From an uncultured Lachnospiraceae bacterium (GTDB lineage Bacteria > Bacillota > Clostridia > Eubacteriales > Anaerofustaceae): 64,000 nucleotides of DNA. The stretch spans positions 1-64,000 of the forward strand of contig CALWKX010000010.1 in NCBI GenBank assembly GCA_944381375.1. Direction: 5' to 3'. Of the stretch, positions 6,329-15,509 are shown one piece after another (within the stretch, counting starts at the first letter, position 1; every line of letters starts with the position of its first letter). The notes under the pieces were generated by a model. That model worked only from the letters and a program-made list of their open reading frames with translations, had not been told where the DNA came from and did no database searches. Made by a program: the position numbers and the translations under genes.

Positions 6329-8125
6329 TTAGCCTTGAGTATCTGAGTAATTATGGGAAGGCACATTATAATGTTCTTCAATAACGCTGTTTGCTACATT
6401 GCCGTTAGATAATGCTATTTCCCTGAGTATACTGTTTGCTTTTTGAAGTTTTGCCGTCGTAAGAAGAAGCAGCATTTTAAATATTTTCGTGCCGAGCGAG
6501 GGATTTTCAGTTGTCAGTTTTTTGAGATTTGCTTTGTTTATGCTTAAAAGCTCAGTAAATTCCAATGCCCTGCAATTTAAGTTCATGGTATTAAATACGA
6601 GACAATTTTCCCCTATGACGTTTCCTTTTGTCAGTTTCACGATTTCAATTTCATCTCCATGGCTGTCCTTGGAGAATATAACGGCTTCTCCTTTAAGCAT
6701 TATATTTACGGAATCATTCATATCGCCTTCTGTGAATATTATTTCATTTTCATAGTATGTTTTCACGAAAGCTGCTTGCGCTATGAGATTTATTTCATCA
6801 TCTGTAAGTTCATCGCCGTTAAGAGAATTTTTTACTATATGACGTATTTCTTCTTTTGATAAATCACGTTTTTTGTTTGTATCTCTTATTATGGCTCTTT
6901 GCGTCAAATTATGGCTTTCTAACACTTTGCGCAGTTCGTATCTGTGCTCACCTACTGCTCTTATTAATTGTTCCCATTCTTTCTGTACGGCACGATATCT
7001 GGAAAAAGCATCGTATTTTGGCACGGCGTCATATTTGCTTATTTCAATGTTTTTTAATGCCTCCATGCAGCCGTTAGTATCTGACTTTGTCATATATTGC
7101 ATAGCGAGCATAAGATTTGCGGTAACAAGCTTGTCCTCAAGATCATCCTTTAAAAATTCTCCAGGATATGGATCGAAGTCATCAGCGCTGACCATTACCA
7201 TATTGCTTGTTTCGTACTGAGAAGTTATTTTTGCTTTTTCATATACAAATCTGTAAATATCTTCACGAATTCGTTTCCACTGAGGATGTTTCTTTGGTAC
7301 AGGCAGATGCTTTATAGATAGTGTATTGTCCAAAAAAAAGCTGAAGCCATACATTTTACTGTTGATAAGGTAATCTATATCTTCTCCTCTGGTAATAGCC
7401 GGATCAAACGGTACGCATTTAAAAAGATCGTTGTGTAAGATCATTGCTCCTCCGAAAGCAAAAGGCGTTCGTTTTATTCGCGGACTGCAGCCGATGATTT
7501 TGTCAAAAGCTTTGGCTTTTGCTCCGAAGCGGTCCCAATATGTCATCCATGGCTCACGTGTAACATCGTCATAATATTGATCTTTTTTATTAAGATAGTA
7601 CCCTGCAATGCCATGAACAACGTCTCCGTATACGCGCTTGCCTATAAATTCAACACTGCGCTGTATGAAATCTTTTTTTTCAAAAACTTCATCGTCATCA
7701 ATTAAAATAGCTACATCCGCTGCGAATATGTCAGCGGCAAGCAGACACATATTGCGTACATTTGCATAACCGCTCATATTAAGAAGTCTCATAGCATTCA
7801 AAGAAAGCTCTTCTTTTTTAAATACCGGCTTCATCTTTTCAATGTCTTCAGGTGTGAAGATATAGGTCTCTACTTTAAGATTCGCTTTTTTTACTATATT
7901 TATTACCTGCTGCTGCGCTTGTGAAGCTATTTTCGATGCTGTAGGACAAACGAGCAAAACAAGCTTAAAATCGCGTTGAGTCAGTATCTTCATGCTTTCA
8001 AGCGTTCGTCCGAGAGTGCCCTCTTCATCTATTGGCGTAGGATGATCATATACGGCGTCTCCTTCATGATAAGCATCATCTTTTCTCCTTGACCAATATG
8101 TTGGTATAAGCATTACCTTACGCAT
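6329..8125 (-). CDS. Glycosyltransferase fused to a cyclic-nucleotide-binding domain
   Basis: A 598-residue protein. Residues ~1-290 form a GT-A (family 2-like) glycosyltransferase: LIPTYWSRR at the start, the metal/nucleotide-sugar motif LIDDDEVF at 141-148, and GEDIDYLIN as acceptor-side motif. Residues ~300-430 are helical linker. About 430-560 is a Crp/cAMP-type domain: TYYENEIIFTEGDMNDSVNIMLKGEAVIF, then a phosphate-binding-cassette-like GENCLV...NCRA. There is no helix-turn-helix, so it is not a transcription factor. AAGGAG precedes the ATG. Two more glycosyltransferases lie upstream on the same strand. The fusion suggests ligand control of glycan synthesis; which nucleotide, if any, is unknown. 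Confidence 0.82.
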   Translation of the reverse strand: MRKVMLIPTYWSRRKDDAYHEGDAVYDHPTPIDEEGTLGRTLESMKILTQRDFKLVLLVCPTASKIASQAQQQVINIVKKANLKVETYIFTPEDIEKMKPVFKKEELSLNAMRLLNMSGYANVRNMCLLAADIFAADVAILIDDDEVFEKKDFIQRSVEFIGKRVYGDVVHGIAGYYLNKKDQYYDDVTREPWMTYWDRFGAKAKAFDKIIGCSPRIKRTPFAFGGAMILHNDLFKCVPFDPAITRGEDIDYLINSKMYGFSFFLDNTLSIKHLPVPKKHPQWKRIREDIYRFVYEKAKITSQYETSNMVMVSADDFDPYPGEFLKDDLEDKLVTANLMLAMQYMTKSDTNGCMEALKNIEISKYDAVPKYDAFSRYRAVQKEWEQLIRAVGEHRYELRKVLESHNLTQRAIIRDTNKKRDLSKEEIRHIVKNSLNGDELTDDEINLIAQAAFVKTYYENEIIFTEGDMNDSVNIMLKGEAVIFSKDSHGDEIEIVKLTKGNVIGENCLVFNTMNLNCRALEFTELLSINKANLKKLTTENPSLGTKIFKMLLLLTTAKLQKANSILREIALSNGNVANSVIEEHYNVPSHNYSDTQG

Positions 8126-8215
8126 TCCAAATACTCCTTGTTGGTGTCGTACTTATATTATTGTAAACTCAATTATATTACAGACGAAACTTAAAGCGTA
8201 GTTAAAATTATTATT

Positions 8216-9412
8216 TCAGATAATTATAGATTTGTATAAATCTACCACATGCGAAATAAGTTTTTCCTGCGAATAGTTATCCAGAGCATATTTTGCGGCA
8301 AATTCCCGCCTTTGAGCTTTATCATTGCGGCTCAATTCTTTAAGTATTGCAGATGAAAGTCCTATAGCATCATCAACATCGACCAACGCCCCGACAGAAT
8401 CATTTATAAAATCTACAAGACCTCCTTGGTTTGTAGCGATAACGGGAGAGCCGCAGGCCAGCGCTTCTACTGCCACAAGGCCGAAAGGTTCTCTGCGTGA
8501 AGGGACAACAGTAACATCAGCTATGCTGTAAAGCTTCCTGAGCTTTGGTTGCATGACATGATTGAGAAAATATATATTTTTCAGCTTCAAATTGTTTGCT
8601 TGCTTTCTGAGATCAGTCAAAAGTTCTCCGTCTCCTGCTATAAGCGTTATAATATCATCATATTCGTTCTCGTAAAGCTTTGCAGCTTCCAAAAGAATAT
8701 CTATGCCTTTAAAATGCGTAAGTTTACCGGCGAACATGACGACGCGTTTGCCTTTTGAATAAATATCGTATTCTGCAAGTACTTCTTCCTTCGAAGCCTT
8801 TTCAGGATAAAAGATATTCGGGTCGTAGCCATTTTTTAAACGAACAGTTTTATCTGCTGCCTCAGGGAATGTATCCTTAACCTGCTGATCCGTATCGCGG
8901 GAAATAGTGATTATTTTACTTGCTTTTTGAGCGGCCTCTAAAGCATATTTACGGAATTTTTCACTTTTGGTGAAACCCATAAGATCCGTGCCGTGCGCAG
9001 TAATCACATACGGAATATTCATTTTGGAAGCTAAATATGAAAGTATCCATATATGTTGCGCATGTATTATATCAGGCTTGAATTCATCCATAGCAGTCCT
9101 TAACTTTAGTTCAAAAGCATCCATATATGCAAGTATTTGATCATCTTTTAAATCATAAAATGTCGTATTGCTTCTTGGATGGCTTGTGAAGCAGGGGAAA
9201 TTGAAACTAATGGCGTCAGGTATAGTTTCATTGTATGTAAAGAACACCGGATATGCTTTGACATTCTCAGGAACGAAAAATTTAGTTTGATTTTCCGGCA
9301 TTATTACAGCCACTTCGTGTTTGTGCTCATTAAGATAATTGGCAATGTTAGCTGTGTAAGTTCCGCTCCCGGATCCTTCCAGCGGAAAATGGTTAATCAT
9401 AAGAATTTTCAT
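8216..9412 (-). CDS. GT4-family glycosyltransferase (GT-B fold)
   Basis: A 398-residue glycosyltransferase. The N-terminal Rossmann domain starts ILMINHFPLEGSGSGTYTANIA, a glycine-rich acceptor loop typical of GT4. The C-terminal domain has VVMFAGKLTHFKGIDILLEA, then the E-x7-E signature PSRREPFGLVAVEALACGSPVIA. Donor is a nucleotide-activated sugar; acceptor unknown. Its ATG overlaps the stop of the upstream glycosyltransferase gene by 4 bases (ATGA), so both are translated together. Probably makes a surface or secondary-metabolite glycan with its neighbours. Confidence 0.88.
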   Translation of the reverse strand: MKILMINHFPLEGSGSGTYTANIANYLNEHKHEVAVIMPENQTKFFVPENVKAYPVFFTYNETIPDAISFNFPCFTSHPRSNTTFYDLKDDQILAYMDAFELKLRTAMDEFKPDIIHAQHIWILSYLASKMNIPYVITAHGTDLMGFTKSEKFRKYALEAAQKASKIITISRDTDQQVKDTFPEAADKTVRLKNGYDPNIFYPEKASKEEVLAEYDIYSKGKRVVMFAGKLTHFKGIDILLEAAKLYENEYDDIITLIAGDGELLTDLRKQANNLKLKNIYFLNHVMQPKLRKLYSIADVTVVPSRREPFGLVAVEALACGSPVIATNQGGLVDFINDSVGALVDVDDAIGLSSAILKELSRNDKAQRREFAAKYALDNYSQEKLISHVVDLYKSIII

Positions 9413-10548
9413 GCTATTTCACATCCTTTTAAAAATTCATACCATGCTTCAAGCGTTTTATTATATTTTTCTATCATTATGCTCAGATTTTCTTTTGCTG
9501 CGCGATAAGCGTCCAAAAGCAACTTGAAGCTTTCATTTTTTGTATATTTTATAAGAGCTTTCGTACCTTTTTTCAGCATGTTGAAGCGTAAATCTTCATT
9601 GTTATTCGTTTTTAGTAGCCAATTATAAAAAGGATTGCGCCCTATCCAGCCCATACATGCGTAGAAAAAGCGTTCCTGTACGCTCAAATCATCTTTAAGA
9701 TTAGGTTCTTTGGGAAAGTTTCCGTATGTATCATGGAAAATATATGTGTTCGTATCCATGCATTTTACATTGTTATCTATGATGGATTTTGTAAGAATAG
9801 TGTCTTCTCCTCGAGTCAGATAATAGTTATTGCCGACATAGTAGCAGGAAGAAAAAAACGGCGAGAGATATTTGAGCGCATCAATTTTTATCGCGAGATT
9901 ACCTCCGAGCACTTTCTGACATTCTTCGGCTTTTTTTGATTCAGGCTGATAAATAAGACTTTTATGCTTCGTGCTGTTTACCCACCAATCGCTCATATTT
10001 TCTTTTTGTAGTCCTATAAGCAGCTCTTCTTGCCCGTCAAATTCCGCTATCGGTAAAATATTATAACCACTGTATTCACTGGAAGTTACTTGCGCCCCTT
10101 GTTTCAGAAGATTGATGTGGCTTGAGATAAAGTCAATTTCTTCAAGTTGATTGCTTTTGCTGCTGAGAACGCTTGGTTCTACATCAGAATCAATGAAAAT
10201 TATGGCATCAGACATGTTCATGGCTGCAAGCATAAGAACAATATTGCGGCTGTAGCTGTATGGCCAAAGTTTGTGCGGCTGTTCATAGTCGAGTAATGTG
10301 TTAATGGCATTAGAGCTGATTTTACGTCTTTTAAGCATATCTTTCAGGGCTTGTGTATCCCTTATGTTTGTAAGTAAAAGAGGACAGCGTGCGCTGATTG
10401 CGCTTACATAGTTCGCATCAAAGCTTTCCGAATAAACAAGTATAATATCGGATGGCCGGCACCCGTATTTTTCGGCGTTGTCTATAAACTTAATCAATGG
10501 ATTATTTTTTTCTATGTTTTTGGTTATCATACAAAGAGAGATTTTCAT
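9409..10548 (-). CDS. GT-A-fold glycosyltransferase-like protein
   Basis: A 379-residue protein. The N-terminus ISLCMITKNIEKNNP resembles family-2 glycosyltransferases, and IIFIDSDVEPS supplies a DxD metal motif near residue 118. RGEDTILTKSIIDNN matches the acceptor-side (E/D)D motif. No membrane helix is obvious. It overlaps the following GT4 gene by 4 bases and is the first gene of the three-gene cluster. Exact sugar and product unknown. Confidence 0.72.
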   Translation of the reverse strand: MKISLCMITKNIEKNNPLIKFIDNAEKYGCRPSDIILVYSESFDANYVSAISARCPLLLTNIRDTQALKDMLKRRKISSNAINTLLDYEQPHKLWPYSYSRNIVLMLAAMNMSDAIIFIDSDVEPSVLSSKSNQLEEIDFISSHINLLKQGAQVTSSEYSGYNILPIAEFDGQEELLIGLQKENMSDWWVNSTKHKSLIYQPESKKAEECQKVLGGNLAIKIDALKYLSPFFSSCYYVGNNYYLTRGEDTILTKSIIDNNVKCMDTNTYIFHDTYGNFPKEPNLKDDLSVQERFFYACMGWIGRNPFYNWLLKTNNNEDLRFNMLKKGTKALIKYTKNESFKLLLDAYRAAKENLSIMIEKYNKTLEAWYEFLKGCEIA

Positions 10549-10669
10549 AGCCGCCTCTATATAACAAATAAATTTTATATGTTAATTATATAATAAAATA
10601 TATAAATTTTTAATAGTTGCATTAAATTTTAATTTTCAGCGTAATTCACTTTTAATATAGAATATAAAG

Positions 10670-10699
10670 AACAGAGGCATATATGCCTCTGTTTTTTAT
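10670..10699. terminator. Palindromic terminator
   Basis: Eleven-base arms AACAGAGGCAT/ATGCCTCTGTT separated by AT, followed on the plus strand by TTTTTT. On the minus strand it lies just after the zinc-ribbon gene and probably ends that transcript. Confidence 0.7.
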
Positions 10700-10703
10700 A
10701 TTC

Positions 10704-11081
10704 TTATTTATCCTTGTTATTTTGTTGTTTCATTTTTTCAGGAAGAATAGCATGGATTTTCTTTTTCGTATTAGCTCTTAAAACAAAAGCTATTATGAGA
10801 CCGACTGCCGATAATATTGCGATAGCGCCAAATATTATTTTAATTGATAACAGCCAATTGTTTTCATACGCATAGTATAAAAGAATTAAGGATATTGCCG
10901 CTATTGTACACAAGATAAGCCGTGCAAGGCTGGCTTTTGCATAAAGTGCATTAAGTTTAATAAGCTGTGGATCATTTGCAAACAGATAAGCTTGCTTCGA
11001 AAATTCATTAATATTCCTTTTGCATTGCGGACAAATTGACGTTTCTTGTTTTAAATTTTTACCACAGTATGGACAAATCAT
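10704..11081 (-). CDS. Zinc-ribbon membrane protein
   Basis: A 125-residue protein. The N-terminus MICPYCGKNLKQETSICPQCKR is a two-CxxC zinc ribbon. Two membrane helices follow at about residues 51-69 and 79-104, with a basic C-terminal tail. Such ribbon-plus-helix proteins are common in Firmicutes and have no assigned role. It follows the small membrane-protein gene at 11108-11425 after 26 bp and may share its transcript. Confidence 0.65.
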   Translation of the reverse strand: MICPYCGKNLKQETSICPQCKRNINEFSKQAYLFANDPQLIKLNALYAKASLARLILCTIAAISLILLYYAYENNWLLSIKIIFGAIAILSAVGLIIAFVLRANTKKKIHAILPEKMKQQNNKDK

Positions 11082-11107
11082 ATATATCTCACCTTCAATT
11101 ATTATTT

Positions 11108-11425
11108 TTATTTTACATCATTCATAATCATATACAAAAATTTGCCTAATGCCGATGAAAGCGCAACCCCTGCTCCTGCCATGCCGAATGCAGCGTTCTC
11201 AAAAATAAAGCATGCGCTCAGACATAATATACATATTGCGCTTTGCATTAGATTGCCTCCGGATTGAATATATGTTTCTTTTTTACGCATAGCCTCGCGC
11301 TCTTGTTCGTTAGCCGCAAAATAAGCTGGACATAATATAGCTCCTTTTTTCATATACTGACATATTGATGCTAATAAAGTAATTATTCCTGTGAAGCATA
11401 ATACTATTCCTATAGCTAAAAACAT
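11108..11425 (-). CDS. Small membrane protein resembling DUF3784
   Basis: A 105-residue protein with an N-terminal helix (residues 2-22) and two closely spaced C-terminal helices (about 59-78 and 80-98). The central hydrophilic stretch contains AANEQEREAMRKKE, similar to the YN-x-M-x4-EKE loop of DUF3784 proteins. AAAGGAG lies upstream of the ATG. Function unknown. It follows the ApbE gene by 20 bases on the same strand. Confidence 0.55.
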   Translation of the reverse strand: MFLAIGIVLCFTGIITLLASICQYMKKGAILCPAYFAANEQEREAMRKKETYIQSGGNLMQSAICILCLSACFIFENAAFGMAGAGVALSSALGKFLYMIMNDVK

Positions 11426-11445
11426 TCGATATCACTCCTTTGGGC

Positions 11446-12453
11446 TCACTGATAATTTATATTGATATATTCTTCAAATCCTTCTGATGTAATACAGGTT
11501 GCGTCATCCAATATAAAAAGCGCGTATGCTCCGTCAAAATTTTTTATATATTCCAATGCTTTTTCTGTTCCCATGGCAAAGCAGGTAGTGCTTAGTATTT
11601 CCGCTGTCAGCGAATCATTTGCGATTATCGTTACGGAATTAATGTTATTTCCCACAGGGTATCCGGTCTTTGTATCAAGAATGTGATGGTATAGATTGCC
11701 ATCGTAAGTGAAATACCTTTCATAGTTACCGGAAGTGACCACAGCCTTATCGCTTATACCTATTATTGCATACAATTCTCCGGAATCGCTGAATGGTTTC
11801 TGAACTCCTATATTAAAATTTGAACCGTCTGTTTTTGCGCCAATCGTCAACACATTGCCGCCAAGATCTATAATAGCATGCTGTATTCCGTTTGAAATAA
11901 GATATTCTTTAAGTTTATCCGCTATGTATCCTTTAGCTATGCCGCCAAGGTCAATAACTGTGCCTTGTTTCAAACTTACCGTATTGCTTTGCAAATCTAC
12001 ACTTATATTGCTGTAACCGACATGCTTGACAGCGTCTTCAATATCTGACGATGAAGGAGGCGTTGCTGTTTCGCTTTTAAAATCCCACAATTCTGATACT
12101 GCTCCGATTGTAATATCAAAAGCGCCGTTGCTCATAGCGGAATAATACAGCCCGAGGTCTATTATTTCTGCGAGTTCAGGAGAAACTTCTTTTGTAATGT
12201 CTCCTTGTTTTGCCGCTTCATTTAATTGATAAAGCTCACTTGATGTATATGTGCGTGAAAACATGTAATCATATTTTTCGCACAAATCAAAACAACCATC
12301 AAGTATATCTGTATTTGCTGTGTCATATAAAGTAATCGTTACTACAGTGTCGAAATGGTATCCTGTCTGTTGTATAGTCTGTTCTTTTTTGCATCCGCTG
12401 AATGATAAAATAATAATTATTATAAATATTGCTGCGCCGAAACGTTTTCTCAT
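11446..12453 (-). CDS. apbE: FAD:protein FMN transferase (ApbE), lipoprotein
   Basis: A 335-residue ApbE protein that attaches FMN to Thr/Ser in target proteins outside the membrane. The signal peptide ends in a lipobox, LSFSGCKK, so the mature protein is lipid-anchored at Cys20. Family motifs are present: IDLGGIAKGYIADKL, AIIDLGGNVLTIG, VTSGNYERYF and HHILDTKTGYPV, followed by the late SLTAEILSTTCFAMG. Length is normal. Its ATG overlaps the stop of the DUF2284 gene (ATGA), so it is coupled to that gene and to the UPF0280 gene upstream. Likely substrates are Rnf- or NQR-type or fumarate-reductase-like flavoproteins; none is in the window. Confidence 0.92.
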   Translation of the reverse strand: MRKRFGAAIFIIIIILSFSGCKKEQTIQQTGYHFDTVVTITLYDTANTDILDGCFDLCEKYDYMFSRTYTSSELYQLNEAAKQGDITKEVSPELAEIIDLGLYYSAMSNGAFDITIGAVSELWDFKSETATPPSSSDIEDAVKHVGYSNISVDLQSNTVSLKQGTVIDLGGIAKGYIADKLKEYLISNGIQHAIIDLGGNVLTIGAKTDGSNFNIGVQKPFSDSGELYAIIGISDKAVVTSGNYERYFTYDGNLYHHILDTKTGYPVGNNINSVTIIANDSLTAEILSTTCFAMGTEKALEYIKNFDGAYALFILDDATCITSEGFEEYININYQ

Positions 12454-12989
12454 AACTGCTCCTGATTGAAAAGTACCATGACAAAGTACCCTATTTTTCC
12501 GCCTCCGGCATTGTAAGTCATATTAAGATCCATAGATGTTTTAACAACGTCTATAGCGCTGCCCTCCATAGAATATCTTATCCTATCCGGAAATCTGCAT
12601 TTATCGCCCTTTATTGCTGCACATTCTTCGCATATTTCGCATGGTCCTTCCCCGAGTATTTTGTAGCCTTTGTCCTCAAGTTGATTGCGGAGTTTTTTAA
12701 TGATTTCCGGAATAATGCTTTGGGTTTTTCTGTATTCTGCAGAGGTAGCTATGCTCATGATCTTGCATGCTATAATTGCATTTTGGTATTTTAAAACTCT
12801 CATTTTGTTTTGTTCAAATGTTCCGTTTAGAGGCGGACATGCATAATTCTTATTGTAGCATTTGCATGTATTGCGTCTGCATTGAGTATATACTTGCTCA
12901 TCGAAAGTTATTTTGTCTGTCTTTATGATCAGAATTTCATCAAATCCACATTCCTTCAGCTTTTCTTGCGCATATGATTGTTTATTCAT
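12450..12989 (-). CDS. DUF2284 cysteine-rich metal-binding protein
   Basis: A 179-residue protein rich in paired cysteines: CRRNTCKCYNKNYACPP near residues 37-53, and CEICEECAAIKGDKC about residues 116-130. This arrangement matches DUF2284, predicted to bind iron-sulfur clusters or other metals. I start at the ATG at 12989, which overlaps the UPF0280 stop as GTATGA with GGGGAG upstream; an earlier in-frame start at 13031 lies inside the UPF0280 gene. The 3' end overlaps apbE by 4 bases. The order UPF0280-DUF2284-ApbE suggests a joint role in flavin or redox-cofactor biology; not demonstrated. Confidence 0.78.
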   Translation of the reverse strand: MNKQSYAQEKLKECGFDEILIIKTDKITFDEQVYTQCRRNTCKCYNKNYACPPLNGTFEQNKMRVLKYQNAIIACKIMSIATSAEYRKTQSIIPEIIKKLRNQLEDKGYKILGEGPCEICEECAAIKGDKCRFPDRIRYSMEGSAIDVVKTSMDLNMTYNAGGGKIGYFVMVLFNQEQL

Positions 12990-13696
12990 ACGAATTCTAT
13001 TTCTCCCCATGCTCCTATTTTCCCGCCGCATATTATGACGGCTCCGATTACATCTTTTATATCTTTTGCATATTCCAAGACGTTTGGAATATCTTCAGGT
13101 TTTTTGACCTGATTGCATACGCTTGTCGCTGCAGCGTCAGCAAGATAAGCGTCATGCGATAAAATGCAAGCGGCATCAGCCTTTCCCAAACTTAAAGAGT
13201 GGCCGAATTTTGCGGAGGAAGTGCATACGGCTATAGGCGACATCGCGGGGGTGATTTTGATTTTAAGTTTTCCGCTCAGTGTATTCTTGCCTGCATAAAT
13301 GGAAACTGTTCGTTCTCTGTCAGTTTTTATATAAATATCTCCTCCGTTTTCTATAATAACGTTGTTGTCATTTTTGTATATTTCTTCGCAGAGTCTTTGG
13401 CAGAAGGCTCCTGCAACCGCCGCCATTGGGCCTACGTTTGCAGAATTTGCCGCCTTATACATATGCTTTGCTATTAAAGGAGCTTTTTCGTCAATAGGCA
13501 GAGGTATTAAAGCATGCAGAAAATCACTGTTTGTCTTTATATAGTTTTCCAAAACAGCGCGCTCTTTTTTTATGAACTCATAGGCTTGCTTGCTTTTATC
13601 AACAGCGCTTGCGATGTATAAATCAGTTTCTTTTACAACTACTCTGTAATAATTTAATCCATCGGCTGCCATTGTCTTTCTGTAAAAACGGTTCAT
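12986..13696 (-). CDS. UPF0280 (ApbE-superfamily) protein
   Basis: A 236-residue protein: NRFYRKTM at the start, AGAFCQRLCEEIYK, the VIIENGGDIYIKT strand that parallels ApbE's LGGNV, and KADAACILSHDAYLADAAATSVCNQV near the C-terminus. These match UPF0280, relatives of ApbE without proven flavin transfer. Its stop overlaps the next gene's ATG, forming the first gene of the trio. No signal peptide, so it is probably cytoplasmic, unlike the lipid-anchored ApbE two genes downstream. Confidence 0.8.
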   Translation of the reverse strand: MNRFYRKTMAADGLNYYRVVVKETDLYIASAVDKSKQAYEFIKKERAVLENYIKTNSDFLHALIPLPIDEKAPLIAKHMYKAANSANVGPMAAVAGAFCQRLCEEIYKNDNNVIIENGGDIYIKTDRERTVSIYAGKNTLSGKLKIKITPAMSPIAVCTSSAKFGHSLSLGKADAACILSHDAYLADAAATSVCNQVKKPEDIPNVLEYAKDIKDVIGAVIICGGKIGAWGEIEFV

Positions 13697-13786
13697 TTTT
13701 TCTCCATACTTCGACTTATTATATCATAAATTTTAAATGTCAAAACCATTCGGTCATTCCAAAATCGAATTTACGGGTTTAATCTG

Positions 13787-13833
13787 AAAAAATGCCGCGA
13801 AGCGAGAAAAAAATTACTCTCCGTGGCATTTTA
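13787..13833 (-). terminator. Terminator of the TSUP gene array
   Basis: Stem AAAATGCCGCG/CGTGGCATTTT (one mismatch) around a 20-nt loop. On the minus strand it is followed by TTTTTT and lies about 50 bases after the last TSUP gene. Confidence 0.75.
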
Positions 13834-13881
13834 TAAAAGATAAAAATACAGAACTATTTTCAAAAGCAGCTTTTGTTATTT

Positions 13882-14607
13882 TTAAATCAGCATGAGAATA
13901 CCGTTTAATGCCATAAAAATGTATATGAGTTTCCTTATTAGTTCGGCGTTCAATTTGTCGGCGACTTTTTTCCCAAAGAATACTCCTATGATAATAGTTA
14001 AAGTTCCGAGAGCCCAAAGCAATATCATCTGTAAATCAATAAGGCCTTTTATCGCACGCAGTATGGCGGCGTAAATATTCGTAACCATTAAAAATGCCAT
14101 ATTTGTTGCAAAGTATTCGTCCTTGCTGTCCGTACATGCTAAAGAATAAACAACTATCGGAGGAGAAGATATGCTGAATAAACCTCCCAGTATTCCTGAA
14201 AGAGCGCCGACGATAAGACCGTTTAAAAACGTTGGTTTTATCTTTATTTTACTTTTGAAAAACGCAAAATAAAGACTGAGCAATATAAGAACAACGCCCA
14301 AAGCCGCATTAAGCCATTGATTTTCTGATTTGCCGACGGAAAAAATGATTGATACAGCTGCAAAAGCAAAATAACCTATAAAAGGAGAGATCAAAAGTTT
14401 CCATTTTATGTGTTTTATGCGCGGTAGAATGTTGCCTATATTGCTCGAAAGAGCAGTAAGCCCTGTGAGTGTTACGCTTGTAGAATATGGCATAAAATAC
14501 GGGAACAGCGACATTGTAAATATCGCGCAACCAAATCCGCACACTGACTGTATGAAACTTCCTGCCATTGTGGTTAAAAGAAATAATACATAAGATAATT
14601 CCGACAT
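13882..14607 (-). CDS. TSUP (TauE/SafE) family exporter, copy 3 of 3 in transcription order
   Basis: A 241-residue membrane protein with about seven to eight helices. The family signature is seen in the first repeat (MAGSFIQSVCGFGCAIFTMSLFPYFMP) and again in the second half (IVGALSGILGGLFSISSPPIVVY). TSUP proteins move sulfite, sulfoacetate, taurine-derived or other organic anions. The two genes upstream encode close paralogs. It starts 12 bases after the second copy's stop. Substrate cannot be read from sequence. Confidence 0.85.
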   Translation of the reverse strand: MSELSYVLFLLTTMAGSFIQSVCGFGCAIFTMSLFPYFMPYSTSVTLTGLTALSSNIGNILPRIKHIKWKLLISPFIGYFAFAAVSIIFSVGKSENQWLNAALGVVLILLSLYFAFFKSKIKIKPTFLNGLIVGALSGILGGLFSISSPPIVVYSLACTDSKDEYFATNMAFLMVTNIYAAILRAIKGLIDLQMILLWALGTLTIIIGVFFGKKVADKLNAELIRKLIYIFMALNGILMLI

Positions 14608-14619
14608 ACCGATTCCTTT

Positions 14620-15357
14620 TTAAATAAAATTCTCTATAATCATTAAAGCGCCGCTTACAGCCATGAAAATATAGATGACTTTACGCAAAGCAATGGGGTT
14701 TATTTTTTTTACAAGCTTTCTGCCGCAAAATACGCCGACAAATACCATAATAGTTCCTATTGCCCAGAGTAATATTACCTGAGGAGTAATCAAGCCATTA
14801 ATAGCTCTGATTACTGCTGTATATAAATTTGTAATGGCGAAATATGCCATATTTGTAGCAAAATATTCTTCCTGGTCTTTTGTTATTGCTAATGTGTAAA
14901 CGACGATCGGGGGGCCGCTTATGCTGAACATGCCTCCCATAACGCCCGATAAAGCTCCTGCAATAACTCCGTTTACAAACGTTGGCTTTATTCTCAAATT
15001 GTTTTTAATAAATATGAAATACAAACTAAGAAGTATAAGCGCTGCTCCCAATATAGTGCTTAATGTGCTGTCAGCCGTTCCGACTGAAAAAAATACTGCA
15101 ACAGCCGCAAAAATAAAATACCCCAATAAAGGAGGAAGTATTAATTTCATTTTGACGGCCTTGCGTCTGGGAACGACATTAACTATATCTGTGGAAAATG
15201 CCATAAGGCTTGAAACAGTAAGGCTGAGTTGATAGCTGGGCATAAAATAAGGGAATATAGCCATAGTGACTACGGAAAAGCCGAAACCGCTTATTGTTTG
15301 CATAAAACTGCCTGCGAACGAGACGATCAAATATAAAACATAAATCAAAGTAGTCAT
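14620..15357 (-). CDS. TSUP (TauE/SafE) family exporter, copy 2 of 3
   Basis: A 245-residue paralog with the same two half-repeats: FAGSFMQTISGFGFSVVTMAIFPYFMP and VIAGALSGVMGGMFSISGPPIVVY. The middle TM region and C-terminal LRKVIYIFMAVSGALMII also match its neighbours. It starts 152 bases after the first copy's stop, a gap large enough for its own promoter. Substrate unknown; probably an organic or sulfur-containing anion. Confidence 0.85.
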   Translation of the reverse strand: MTTLIYVLYLIVSFAGSFMQTISGFGFSVVTMAIFPYFMPSYQLSLTVSSLMAFSTDIVNVVPRRKAVKMKLILPPLLGYFIFAAVAVFFSVGTADSTLSTILGAALILLSLYFIFIKNNLRIKPTFVNGVIAGALSGVMGGMFSISGPPIVVYTLAITKDQEEYFATNMAYFAITNLYTAVIRAINGLITPQVILLWAIGTIMVFVGVFCGRKLVKKINPIALRKVIYIFMAVSGALMIIENFI

Positions 15358-15509
15358 AAATTCTTTAGTCCTTAAGCGTTTTGTAAAGTTTAATTTTTAT
15401 TTAATATATGCCTTAAGTTTATATCCGATATATTTACATGTCAAATATAAAATTAATTATGCAATGTATAGGATAAAACCAATTATGAGCTGAATAATAT
15501 TGTAATGAG

